64,000 nucleotides of DNA, taken from contig SFGF01000001.1 in NCBI GenBank assembly GCA_004556655.1, forward strand, positions 86,692 to 150,691, written 5' to 3'. Shown here piece by piece: positions 29,213 to 38,140 of this stretch. Positions within the stretch are counted from its first letter, which is position 1, and each line of letters starts with the position of its first letter. The DNA is from Lachnospiraceae bacterium. Lineage in GTDB: Bacteria > Bacillota > Clostridia > Lachnospirales > Lachnospiraceae. The notes under the pieces are model-generated. The model worked only from the letters and a program-made list of their open reading frames with translations, was not told the DNA's origin and did not search any database. The translations under genes were made by a program, and so were the position numbers.

Positions 29213-32200
29213 TTACCCAAGAATCTCCTTGATATCCTTTATAAAATCAAATACATGCTCATTTTTTACATATAATGGATTCGCTGTCACATGTTCTACC
29301 TGCGGTCTGTAAGCTTTACAGATTTCAGTCAGATGTGTTGCAATGTTCATTGGACTGATATTATCCAGTGATACCATGTTATCATTGAAATCCTTAAGAT
29401 CTTTATTCGCATAAGTATTCGTGATCGTCTTTACATCAAATACCGACATCTCAAGTGGCGGATAACTTGGATGTGGTGAACACATCAGTGAAATTCCTGC
29501 GTAAGTTTCCTGCAAAGTCCGCGCATATTCTTCAATTGTAAGCTTTCCAACGGAGACAAGCTCTTTGCCGTTTCCAAGCGGAATTGAACGGTGCATCTCC
29601 CCTGCCGAAAGAATCTCCCATTCCTCAATATCCGGCTGCATCATCACCCATTTTTTCAGAGCCGCTACTACAAGGTTAAATGCATTACGCTCCGTACCCG
29701 GGCGTCCATAAACAAGAATCTGTTTTTTCTTATCAACCTGTGCAGGCATTTGCTCTAACACTTTTCTTAATCCATCATTTAAGACAGGATCAAATGCAAA
29801 GCTATGCGTAAAATGGTAATGATTTTCATCGAAGAATTCTTTCAACAACATACTGTTAAAAATTGCAATTGTTGGATAATCACTTTTGTAGGTAGAATCT
29901 GCAAGCAGGTACTTCGTAGACCAGGAGTAAAATCCCGGCTCATAATCCTGAATAAAATAGAGAAAAATATTTGGTTTGATTCCAAATGTATTTTCAAATC
30001 CAACATAAGCATCCTGACAACAATACGCTGTCCACCAGCCAGTAAATAAGAAATAGTCATTCTCTGACACTGGAATACTGCGGTTAAAACGATTGCTGTA
30101 TGGAATAATCTGTTTTGCAACGAGAGAATCATCTTCTGCTTTTACAAATGTATACTCATCGGAATATTTTTTAATGGCTGCTTTGTCTGGCTCTGCGTCT
30201 ACTAAAATAATACGTGCATCATAGCCTAATGCTTTCACTAAAGTATCGAAAAACTTCAGTGCAGTTGAGATTCCACCAAAGACATGCTCTGCATTGATAG
30301 ACGGAACCAGAAGGTTCATTCTGCGGTTTGGATAATCTATCTTACGGAAAGTGTATGGTGTAATTTCATATACATTCGTATCCAATTGTGGAAGTCCGGT
30401 TTCTCTTTTTCTCTTCAGAAGCATTTTTTCCTCCTGCTCTTTGACAGTCTGCTGCACCGCAGCACAAATTTTGGGCTGACAACAATAATAATCAAGATTT
30501 CTATTATAATATGGATCTCCGTTTTTCCGGTAGGTCTTATACATCTGATCAGACAGATCAAAGTCAATCTGTGGGATTTTACTTGCATCCCTGCTCTTAG
30601 ATTCATAATGATACAGACGAACATTTGGATCATAGATATTTACAAGTCCATACTTGTTTGCGCGAAGTGCAAGTTCAATATCACTTCCACATACAATGAA
30701 TTTCTCATCAAATCCACCGATTTTCTCAATCGTCGCCTTTGAAACTGCAAGACAGGCTCCCGTTACCGCCGAAACATTTCTTGTTACCATCGGTGACACA
30801 AATGGCGATCCATAGTGCTGCGGTTTCATTCCCTTGAATACATGATCAGCCCAGCCACCCATTCCAATAACTACTCCTGCATGCTGGATCGTATTATCTT
30901 CATATAAAAGCAATCCACCGACAACACCAACATCTTTTCGTATAGCTTTCTCTACCAGTCTTGTAAGCCATTCCGGTTCAATAACTTCTACATCATTATT
31001 CAAACATACATAGACATCTCCGGTTGCGAACTTCATTCCATAATTATTAAGCCTTGACCAGTTAAACTCAAACGCCGCATCTTTCACGATGACATTGTCA
31101 TGTTCTTCTTTCACCTTCTTCAGATAAGTAAAAGTCTCTTCCCTCTCAGAATTGTTATTTATAATAATAATCTCAAAATTTTTATAAGTTGTCTTCGCAA
31201 AAATACTGTCAATTGCAGCCTTTAACAAATCTGCATGATCTTTTATCGGAATAATAATGGAAACCTTCGGTTCCTCATTCATGTGATATCTCACATCATA
31301 GACAAACAAATTCTCTGTCTCATTTGCAGTCGCTGCTCCTTTGCCATAAACACTGTCTAAATGTTCCTGAATTGCATTAAGTCCTGCTGTCTGTGCATAT
31401 GGCTTTGACTCCGGGTTGGCTGCTGTGGAGCTTGGAAGATCTCTCCAATGATAAAGTATCTCAGAGACATGTCCAATCTTGTCCGTCATCTCTGTCATTC
31501 GAAGTAACAGATCATAATCCTGGCTTCCGTTGAACTCACCGCGAAATCCACCCACTTTTTCAAATAAGGACTTCTTGAATCCAATCAAATGTCCTAAATA
31601 CATCTGGCTCAGGAAAAGATCCGGAGACCAGTCAGGTTTACATAATGGATCTCTCGTTTTTCCTTTCGCATCAATAATATCCATATCGCTGTATATGATC
31701 TCAGAACCTTCTTTTTTTATCTTCTGATAAAATTCATGTAATGCAGACGGTGCAAGCTCATCATCATTATCCATAAGAAGGATATACTCTCCGGATGCAA
31801 GCGCTGCTGCCGCATTGGTTGCTCCTGAAATCCCCTGATTTTTTTCTAATAATTTAATTTTAATCCGGCTATTTTTCATTGCAGATAAGTGCTCTCTTAC
31901 CTCCTGCTTTGTAGAACAGTCATCTGCAATGCAAATCTCCCAGTTTTTGTAATTCTGCTTTTCTATAGATTCAATCGCCTTATCAAGCCACTTAATTTCT
32001 ACATTATATACAGGCATTACAATGGAAAAAAGAATCTCTCCACTATAATTTTTTAATTTTTCTTTCTTCACTCTGCCATATCCAGGTTCATAATTTACAC
32101 TGGCAGATAAACGTTGTTTAAAAATCTCCGGTCCCTGATTTTTTAAAACTTTTAATCCTTTTTTTATTTTCTGAGGATTTCTTACTCCCTCTTTTATAAT

Positions 32201-32227
32201 TGCTGCAAGCTTCTGTGTTCTTCCCAT
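29213..32227 (-). CDS. Three-domain glycosyltransferase, two GT2 domains and a WsaF-like GT-B domain
   Basis: This 1004-residue protein has a GT-A domain from residue 46 (FSIVMPVYNVEIKWLDKAI, metal site MDNDDELAP near residue 153) and a second from about residue 325 (VSIIIPIKDHADLLKAAID, VCLNNDVEVIEPEWL near residue 412, GGFDEKFIVCGSDIEL near residue 516). A C-terminal part begins MNLLVPSINAEHVFGGIS near residue 638. That part matches the opening of rhamnosyltransferase WsaF from S-layer glycan synthesis. The ATG follows AAGGAG by 5 bases. With rfbABCD and an ABC exporter just upstream, it probably builds a rhamnose-containing chain, with one linkage per domain. Confidence 0.87.
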   Translation of the reverse strand: MGRTQKLAAIIKEGVRNPQKIKKGLKVLKNQGPEIFKQRLSASVNYEPGYGRVKKEKLKNYSGEILFSIVMPVYNVEIKWLDKAIESIEKQNYKNWEICIADDCSTKQEVREHLSAMKNSRIKIKLLEKNQGISGATNAAAALASGEYILLMDNDDELAPSALHEFYQKIKKEGSEIIYSDMDIIDAKGKTRDPLCKPDWSPDLFLSQMYLGHLIGFKKSLFEKVGGFRGEFNGSQDYDLLLRMTEMTDKIGHVSEILYHWRDLPSSTAANPESKPYAQTAGLNAIQEHLDSVYGKGAATANETENLFVYDVRYHMNEEPKVSIIIPIKDHADLLKAAIDSIFAKTTYKNFEIIIINNNSEREETFTYLKKVKEEHDNVIVKDAAFEFNWSRLNNYGMKFATGDVYVCLNNDVEVIEPEWLTRLVEKAIRKDVGVVGGLLLYEDNTIQHAGVVIGMGGWADHVFKGMKPQHYGSPFVSPMVTRNVSAVTGACLAVSKATIEKIGGFDEKFIVCGSDIELALRANKYGLVNIYDPNVRLYHYESKSRDASKIPQIDFDLSDQMYKTYRKNGDPYYNRNLDYYCCQPKICAAVQQTVKEQEEKMLLKRKRETGLPQLDTNVYEITPYTFRKIDYPNRRMNLLVPSINAEHVFGGISTALKFFDTLVKALGYDARIILVDAEPDKAAIKKYSDEYTFVKAEDDSLVAKQIIPYSNRFNRSIPVSENDYFLFTGWWTAYCCQDAYVGFENTFGIKPNIFLYFIQDYEPGFYSWSTKYLLADSTYKSDYPTIAIFNSMLLKEFFDENHYHFTHSFAFDPVLNDGLRKVLEQMPAQVDKKKQILVYGRPGTERNAFNLVVAALKKWVMMQPDIEEWEILSAGEMHRSIPLGNGKELVSVGKLTIEEYARTLQETYAGISLMCSPHPSYPPLEMSVFDVKTITNTYANKDLKDFNDNMVSLDNISPMNIATHLTEICKAYRPQVEHVTANPLYVKNEHVFDFIKDIKEILG

Positions 32228-32295
32228 AATGCTCCTTTTTATATACAGCGATTCCTGTCATCGCTGATTTTACTCGCTGTTCGCCTTCCCATAGC

Positions 32296-33561
32296 CTACT
32301 CTTCATTACAACTTACTATAGAGTTCAAATCAAAATATCCAACAGTAACTTTTTTAGATAAAACCTGTATACAACATATATCATATAATCTGTGATGAAC
32401 TTCTAATTCGTCACCATTATATCCTGTACATCCTAACTGTAGCAGATACTGTCCTTTTTGAAATGGCAATTTTTGTCTGAATGATACTGTAAGTATGGTC
32501 CCTGCCTCTATCAGCCCAGGCTCTAACCCTTCAATAAGTGAATTAGTTCCGGTAAGATCCGTTCCCTTTAAATCCCGGATTGTAAATGCAAAAATTGGAT
32601 TTAACACATCCTCATGAAACTGTACCTTTAATTTCAAAACACACTCTTCAAATTTAGAAACAGTATTCGTAATCTTTCCTGTTGCATCGAAAATTCCAAA
32701 GTCAATAATCTCTGCCTTTTTATCTCCATATTCCTGCTTATCCGGATTTAAAATCATGGATTCTTTCCATGCAACTCCTTCTATTGCTGCATGACCGTTT
32801 TCTTTTTTCGGAATATCTTCCATCTTTGATTCTGCCATTACCTTTTTGTACAGATCAATCATATCCTTTGGTTTACCCTCTGCAAGCTTTACGCCTTTAT
32901 TCAAAAGGACAACTCTGTCACAGTATTTTCCAATGCTCCCCAGATCATGGCTAACAAAAAGAATGGTCTTTCCCATTTTCTTAAATTCTTCAAATTTGTG
33001 ATAACATTTCGTCTGAAAAAATACATCCCCAACCGAAAGTGCTTCATCGACAATAAGGATTTCCGGCTCAATATTGATTGCAACTGCAAATGCAAGACGT
33101 ACAAACATACCGCTGGAATATGTTTTGACCGGCTGATTTACAAAATCACCAATATCTGCAAAATCTAAAATATCCTGCAGCTTTTCATCTATCTCTTCTT
33201 TGGTAAAACCAATCATGGTTCCATTCAGATAAATATTTTCAATTCCGGTATATTCCATATTAAATCCGGCGCCAAGTTCTAACAACGCAGAAATACGCCC
33301 ATTTACTTTGACTTCCCCATCGGTTGGATTCAAAACTCCAGTGATGATCTTTAAAATTGTAGATTTTCCTGAACCATTTGTTCCAATAATGCCAACTGTC
33401 TCTCCCTGACCAACCTGAAAAGATACATCATTCAATGCGTAATGCTCTTTTCCAAGTGGTTTTTTTGAAAATCCTAATGCATCTTTCAAGCGATCTCGGT
33501 TTCTGTCATATAATTTATATATTTTTTTTACATGTTCTACTGAAATTGCGATATTATCCAT
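32296..33561 (-). CDS. ABC glycan exporter ATPase with Wzt-type C-terminal domain
   Basis: Residues 1-235 are an ABC ATPase: Walker A GTNGSGKST near residue 58, signature YSSGMFVRLAFAVA near residue 147, Walker B ILIVDEALSVGD near residue 169. Residues 260-421 form a separate beta-rich domain like the C-terminal domain of Wzt, which in O8/O9a systems recognises the capped end of the glycan. TagH-type teichoic acid exporters differ here, so a capped polysaccharide is the better substrate guess. The gene follows its permease by 12 bases. Confidence 0.92.
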   Translation of the reverse strand: MDNIAISVEHVKKIYKLYDRNRDRLKDALGFSKKPLGKEHYALNDVSFQVGQGETVGIIGTNGSGKSTILKIITGVLNPTDGEVKVNGRISALLELGAGFNMEYTGIENIYLNGTMIGFTKEEIDEKLQDILDFADIGDFVNQPVKTYSSGMFVRLAFAVAINIEPEILIVDEALSVGDVFFQTKCYHKFEEFKKMGKTILFVSHDLGSIGKYCDRVVLLNKGVKLAEGKPKDMIDLYKKVMAESKMEDIPKKENGHAAIEGVAWKESMILNPDKQEYGDKKAEIIDFGIFDATGKITNTVSKFEECVLKLKVQFHEDVLNPIFAFTIRDLKGTDLTGTNSLIEGLEPGLIEAGTILTVSFRQKLPFQKGQYLLQLGCTGYNGDELEVHHRLYDICCIQVLSKKVTVGYFDLNSIVSCNEE

Positions 33562-33573
33562 GCAGTTACCTTT

Positions 33574-34404
33574 CTATAACACATCTGCAAAATGTGGCTT
33601 TAATTTTTTGAATATTTTTGTCCCGATTATGAATAATACAATTGTAAGAATCCAATAATAAATTGTCATGCCTGGTTGTTCCCAAAATCCAGCCTTATTG
33701 ATCAAAGAATCCCTATATCCTGCCACAATATAATACATTGGATTTAACTTTAAAATTGTAATCAGAATCGGATTCAATTCCATCCCATCAATATTCCACA
33801 TAATTGGTGTCATCCAGACACCTATCTGCAAAATAATGTTAATGATCTGTCCAAGATCTTTGAAAAATACTACTATTGCAGATGTTGCATATATCAGTCC
33901 TAATAAAAGAATCATCATCGCAAAGGTATAATATAACATTTGCAATGTATACAAATCCGGATAATACCCATAACACGCATATAAAACAATTGTAAATACA
34001 ATAAAAAACAAATGCACAAACAAAGCCGATATCAATTTAATAATTGGTAAGATATCAATCTGGAATACTACCTTTTTTACCAGATAGCTATACTCCATCA
34101 GCGCATTTGTTCCGCCGCTCAGTACCTCCTGAAAGAAAAACCATGGTACAAGTCCTGCTATCAGCCACAAAACAAAAGGTGCTGTAATTCCCGATCTGAG
34201 ATTAATGCCACTTGCATGCATTCCCTTTTCAAATACAAACCAATATACCAATACTGTTACAATCGGCTGGACAAAAGCCCAGATAATTCCCAGATAGGAT
34301 CCTGCAAATCTGGTTTTAAAATCATTCTTTGACAAGTCCCATATTAATTTTCGATTACTTATTATTTCTTTCAGCATATTGGCTTGTTTTATTTCCGTTG
34401 GCAT
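33574..34404 (-). CDS. ABC-2 type glycan exporter permease (Wzm/TagG-like)
   Basis: The 276-residue protein has six membrane helices, with the ABC-2 landmarks LIWDLSKNDFKTRFAGSYLG at the start, AFVQPIVTVLVYWFVFE, and LNPMYYIVAGYRDSLI near residue 225. It forms the membrane channel for the ATPase encoded next. Together they move a finished, lipid-linked glycan from the cytoplasm to the outer face. It lies between rfbC and the ATPase gene. Confidence 0.92.
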   Translation of the reverse strand: MPTEIKQANMLKEIISNRKLIWDLSKNDFKTRFAGSYLGIIWAFVQPIVTVLVYWFVFEKGMHASGINLRSGITAPFVLWLIAGLVPWFFFQEVLSGGTNALMEYSYLVKKVVFQIDILPIIKLISALFVHLFFIVFTIVLYACYGYYPDLYTLQMLYYTFAMMILLLGLIYATSAIVVFFKDLGQIINIILQIGVWMTPIMWNIDGMELNPILITILKLNPMYYIVAGYRDSLINKAGFWEQPGMTIYYWILTIVLFIIGTKIFKKLKPHFADVL

Positions 34405-34440
34405 GCTTTTCCTCTAACTTTCATTCTCTTAAGCTATAAC

Positions 34441-35016
34441 TTATTTACGGTTTTTGACATATTCTGAGATTCCACTCCATACTTTATCCTTATCAGATAA
34501 TGTAAGATCCGCCTCAGTCATTCCTTCCGGCATTGGCCATTCCACACCGATCTCCGGGTCTTTCCACAACAGTCCGCCCTCATCATTTGGATGATAAAAA
34601 TCTGTTACCTTATAACAGAATTCTGCATAATCGGACAATACGATAAATCCATGGGCAAATCCCTTTGGAATAAAGAACTGTTTCTTATTCTCTGCAGATA
34701 AAGTTACACCAAACCATTTGCCAAATGTCTCTGAACCCTCGCGTAGATCGACTGCAACGTCAAACACCTCTCCGTTTACCACACGCACCAGCTTGTCCTG
34801 TGGATAATTAATCTGAAAATGTAATCCTCTTAATACGCCTTTTTTGGATGCAGACTGATTATCCTGTACAAATTCACAGTCAATTCCTGCCTCTTTGAAA
34901 TCATTGTAATTATAAGTCTCCATGAAATATCCACGGGCATCCCCAAATACGGTCGGCTCAATCACTTTTAATCCTGCAATTCCATTGCAATTGTCTGTTA
35001 CTTTTATTTTTCCCAT
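34441..35016 (-). CDS. rfbC: dTDP-4-dehydrorhamnose 3,5-epimerase
   Basis: The 191-residue cupin protein has the usual RfbC/RmlC landmarks: VFGDARGYFMETYN, VLRGLHFQ near residue 60 (with the conserved His), and FIPKGFAHGFIVLSDYAEF near residue 115. It epimerises dTDP-4-keto-6-deoxyglucose at C3 and C5 in the third pathway order, between RfbB and RfbD. Length and motifs are normal. It is 52 bases after rfbA in the same direction. Confidence 0.95.
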   Translation of the reverse strand: MGKIKVTDNCNGIAGLKVIEPTVFGDARGYFMETYNYNDFKEAGIDCEFVQDNQSASKKGVLRGLHFQINYPQDKLVRVVNGEVFDVAVDLREGSETFGKWFGVTLSAENKKQFFIPKGFAHGFIVLSDYAEFCYKVTDFYHPNDEGGLLWKDPEIGVEWPMPEGMTEADLTLSDKDKVWSGISEYVKNRK

Positions 35017-35068
35017 TTTTTATACTTCCTTTTCGAATCTTTTTTATCCATAGATGAAAATAAAGACT

Positions 35069-35947
35069 TTATAATCCCTCTGCAATTTCCATCAGATATT
35101 TTCCATAATCTGTCTTCAATAATGGCTGTGCAAGTTTCACAAGCTGCTCTTTGTCAATGAACCCCCGCTTGTAAGCAATTTCCTCGATACAGGAGATATA
35201 TAATCCCTGACGTTTCTGGAATGCTGACACGAAATCTGCCGCTGCAAGAAGCATGTCATGATTTCCGGTGTCTAACCAGGCAAATCCTCTTCCCAATGTT
35301 TCAACATTTAAAGTTCCACGGTTCAGATATTCATTATTTACGCTTGTGATCTCTATCTCACCCCTTGCGGATGGTTTTACATTCTTTGCAATCTCAACCA
35401 CATCATTGTCATAGAAATAGAGTCCCGGTACTGCATAGTTTGACTTCGGATTTTCCGGTTTTTCCTCGATGGACAGTGCTTTTCCATTCTCATCAAATTC
35501 TACAACCCCATATTCTCTCGGGTCTCTTACATAATAGCCAAAAATGGTTGCGCCGGCTTCATTTTCTGTACGCTCAGCTGCGCTCCGAAGAACTTTTGAG
35601 AAACTCTGTCCGTAAAAGATATTGTCTCCTAATACCAATGCCACTGCATCTTTTCCAATAAATTTTTCGCCGATAATAAATGCATCAGCAAGTCCTCTTG
35701 GCTGTTCCTGTACCGCATACTCAAATCTCATTCCAAGCTGTGATCCATCCCCCAATAACTCCTCAAACACCGGCAGATCCCTTGGTGTAGAAATAATCAG
35801 TACTTCTCTGATTCCAGCAAGCATTAAAGTTGATAAAGGATAGTAAATCATTGGTTTATCATAAACCGGCATGATCTGCTTTGAAATTGCTTTTGTCAAT
35901 GGGTATAAACGTGTTCCGGATCCTCCGGCTAAAATAATTCCTTTCAT
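35069..35947 (-). CDS. rfbA: Glucose-1-phosphate thymidylyltransferase
   Basis: The 292-residue protein begins KGIILAGGSGTRLYPLTK, the nucleotide-binding signature, with QIMPVYDKPMIYYPLSTLML after it and VLGDNIFYG near residue 108. It joins dTTP and glucose-1-phosphate to form dTDP-glucose, the entry step to dTDP-L-rhamnose, and is normally inhibited by the end product. A strong AGGAGGA site precedes the ATG. TAAAAT stands upstream on the minus strand as a possible -10 box, but the matching -35 box is poor. Confidence 0.96.
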   Translation of the reverse strand: MKGIILAGGSGTRLYPLTKAISKQIMPVYDKPMIYYPLSTLMLAGIREVLIISTPRDLPVFEELLGDGSQLGMRFEYAVQEQPRGLADAFIIGEKFIGKDAVALVLGDNIFYGQSFSKVLRSAAERTENEAGATIFGYYVRDPREYGVVEFDENGKALSIEEKPENPKSNYAVPGLYFYDNDVVEIAKNVKPSARGEIEITSVNNEYLNRGTLNVETLGRGFAWLDTGNHDMLLAAADFVSAFQKRQGLYISCIEEIAYKRGFIDKEQLVKLAQPLLKTDYGKYLMEIAEGL

Positions 35948-36000
35948 TTTTCATCCTCCTAAAAAATTCATTTTATCACTTTTTGGTAAAACGCAAACAA

Positions 36001-36031
36001 GCAGTATCATCCGACCTACGGACGGTACTGC
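36001..36031 (-). other. Intergenic hairpin between rfbB and rfbA
   Basis: GCAGTA and TACTGC form a 6-bp stem around an inner CCG/CGG pair. The T-rich tail after it on the minus strand is broken by G bases, so it is at best a weak terminator or an RNA-processing hairpin. Confidence 0.4.
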
Positions 36032-36045
36032 TATTTGTGCTATTA

Positions 36046-37131
36046 TTATTTTCCCTGATACATATCTTCATAATATTTCTGATAATCACCACTGGTAACG
36101 TTGTTCATCCAGTCTTCATGTTCTAAATACCAGGCGATGGTCTTCTTAATTCCATCCTTGAACATCGTCTCCGGTTCCCAGCCTATCTCAGCTTTTATCT
36201 TGTCAGGTGCGATTGCATATCTGCGATCGTGTCCCTTGCGATCCTCTACATATGTGATCAAATCTTTGCTTACATTTGCTTTTCTTGGATCAGTATCAGG
36301 AAGAATTTCCTGTAAAGTCTCAATGATAATATTGATAATCTCAATATTACGCTTTTCATTATGTCCGCCAATATTGTAAGACTCACCAAGCTTTCCATGT
36401 TCCTGAACCATGTCAATTCCCTTTGCATGATCATCTACATATAACCAGTCACGGATATTCAGTCCATCTCCGTACACCGGTAATTTCTTTCCGTGCAAAG
36501 CATTGTTAATAATTAATGGAATCAACTTCTCCGGGAACTGATATGGTCCATAATTATTAGATGTATTCGTCACATTCGCCGGAAAATGATACGTATCAAT
36601 ATAAGCCTTCACTAACATATCAGAAGACGCTTTACTAGCGGAATATGGACTGTGTGGCTGATATGGAGTTGTCTCATAAAAATAGCTTTTTCCATCATCA
36701 GGAAGTGAACCATATACTTCATCTGTCGATACATGAAGGAACTTTTTACCAGTTTTAAAACTGCCATCCGGCAGCTCCCATGCTTTTTTTGCACAATTAA
36801 GCATAACTGCTGTTCCAAGAACATTTGTCTTGACAAAAACTTCCGGATTTTTAATACTTCTGTCAACATGACTTTCTGCCGCGAAATGCACAACACGGTC
36901 AATATCATTTTCTTCAAAGATCTTCATGATAGCATCCTTGTCCGTGATGTCTGCTTTAATGAAAGTGTAATTATCTCTATTTTCAATATCTTTTAAATTC
37001 TCCAGATTACCTGCATATGTCAATGCATCTACATTGATAATTCTAATTTCATTATCATATTTGCGAAACATATAATGAATGTAGTTCGATCCAATAAATC
37101 CAGCTCCTCCAGTTACCAAATAAGTTCTCAT
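36046..37131 (-). CDS. rfbB: dTDP-glucose 4,6-dehydratase
   Basis: The 361-residue extended short-chain dehydrogenase has the NAD loop VTGGAGFIGSNYIHYM at residue 6, HFAAESHVDRSI near residue 84, VSTDEVYGSL near residue 135 and the catalytic Tyr-x3-Lys in PYSASKASSDMLV near residue 163. It converts dTDP-glucose to dTDP-4-keto-6-deoxyglucose. A good promoter lies 34-62 bases upstream, so rfbB can start a transcript of its own in addition to read-through from rfbD. Confidence 0.96.
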   Translation of the reverse strand: MRTYLVTGGAGFIGSNYIHYMFRKYDNEIRIINVDALTYAGNLENLKDIENRDNYTFIKADITDKDAIMKIFEENDIDRVVHFAAESHVDRSIKNPEVFVKTNVLGTAVMLNCAKKAWELPDGSFKTGKKFLHVSTDEVYGSLPDDGKSYFYETTPYQPHSPYSASKASSDMLVKAYIDTYHFPANVTNTSNNYGPYQFPEKLIPLIINNALHGKKLPVYGDGLNIRDWLYVDDHAKGIDMVQEHGKLGESYNIGGHNEKRNIEIINIIIETLQEILPDTDPRKANVSKDLITYVEDRKGHDRRYAIAPDKIKAEIGWEPETMFKDGIKKTIAWYLEHEDWMNNVTSGDYQKYYEDMYQGK

Positions 37132-37164
37132 TCCGAGATCCTCCTATCATCACAATTATTTGTC

Positions 37165-37193
37165 ATTTTACCATATTTTATATACTAAGACAA
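37165..37193 (-). promoter_or_regulatory. Predicted sigma-A promoter for rfbB
   Basis: On the minus strand TTGTCT (37193-37188) and TAAAAT (37170-37165) are spaced by 17 bases, and the rfbB ATG follows about 34 bases later with AGGAGGA ahead of it. A weak 6-bp hairpin (CTAAGA/TCTTAG) overlaps the -35 region. Confidence 0.6.
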
Positions 37194-37220
37194 GTTTTAC
37201 ACATCTTAGGATTTTATTAA

Positions 37221-38096
37221 CTATTTCAGCTCTGCCATATAAACATCCAATGCGTCTTTCCAGTCAGCCATCTGATAACCATCCGCTAATCTCATCATAT
37301 AATTATCCAGAATAGAATATGCCGGACGGTCAGCCGCTGCCGGATTCATCTGTTTATACTGCTTACTTGTTACATGATTTACCTTTGTGCTTTTTCCTGC
37401 TCTTTTGAAAATTTCCTCTGTAAAGTCCGCCCAGTTTGTATCTCCCTCGCAAGTAGCATGATACAGACCATAATTTTCCGTTCCCTCAAAATGATGGATT
37501 GCCTTTGCAAGCTCTACTGCACTTGTTGGCGATCCAAGCTGATCGCAGACAACACTCACTTCATCATGAGTCTCCGAAAGGTTCAGCATAGTTTTTACAA
37601 AGTTTTTTCCATCTCCATATAACCAGGCTGTACGAAAAATAAAGAAATGGTTTGAAAACTGTTGAACAAACTTTTCTCCCTCGAGCTTTGTTTTACCATA
37701 AGCACTCACCGGATTCGGTGCATCAAATTCAGTATATGGTTTTGTACCATTTCCCTCAAAAACATAATCAGTTGAAACATGAATCATCTTTGCGCCAACT
37801 GCCTCTGCTGCAATGCTTAAGTTTCTTGGACCCAAAGCATTGATACGATAGGCTGCATCCCACTGCTTCTCACATGCATCAACATTTGTATGGGCCGCAC
37901 AGTTAATGATCACTTCTGGCTGTTCTGCACGTACAAGTGATAATACCTGCTCAATTTTTGTAATGTCAAGTGCTGTCACACCTTCCCCTTCCGCTACATC
38001 TGTATTAATAAATGTCACATCACTTCCTGCATATTCCTTATTGATCGCACGACCAAGCTGTCCATTACATCCTGTTACCAAAATCTTTTTACTCAT
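37221..38096 (-). CDS. rfbD: dTDP-4-dehydrorhamnose reductase
   Basis: The 291-residue protein starts MSKKILVTGCNGQLGRAI, the RfbD NADPH-binding opening. HVSTDYVFEGNG lies near residue 103, and the active-site Tyr-x3-Lys is in SAYGKTKLEGE near residue 128. It reduces the 4-keto group to give dTDP-L-rhamnose. I chose the ATG at 38096 because GAGGGA sits 9 bases upstream. Longer in-frame starts would place that site inside the gene. The first gene of the rhamnose set, it follows the flippase gene by 44 bases. Confidence 0.95.
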   Translation of the reverse strand: MSKKILVTGCNGQLGRAINKEYAGSDVTFINTDVAEGEGVTALDITKIEQVLSLVRAEQPEVIINCAAHTNVDACEKQWDAAYRINALGPRNLSIAAEAVGAKMIHVSTDYVFEGNGTKPYTEFDAPNPVSAYGKTKLEGEKFVQQFSNHFFIFRTAWLYGDGKNFVKTMLNLSETHDEVSVVCDQLGSPTSAVELAKAIHHFEGTENYGLYHATCEGDTNWADFTEEIFKRAGKSTKVNHVTSKQYKQMNPAAADRPAYSILDNYMMRLADGYQMADWKDALDVYMAELK

Positions 38097-38140
38097 TCTC
38101 TTCATTCCCTCTTTCTTTTTATAAAATTTTCCATCTTTTA

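Noticed and set aside
32246..32266. Short hairpin CAGCGA/TCGCTG upstream of the 1004-residue transferase
   Set aside because: A 6-bp stem with no T-run and no position suiting a terminator. It is too short to support a call.
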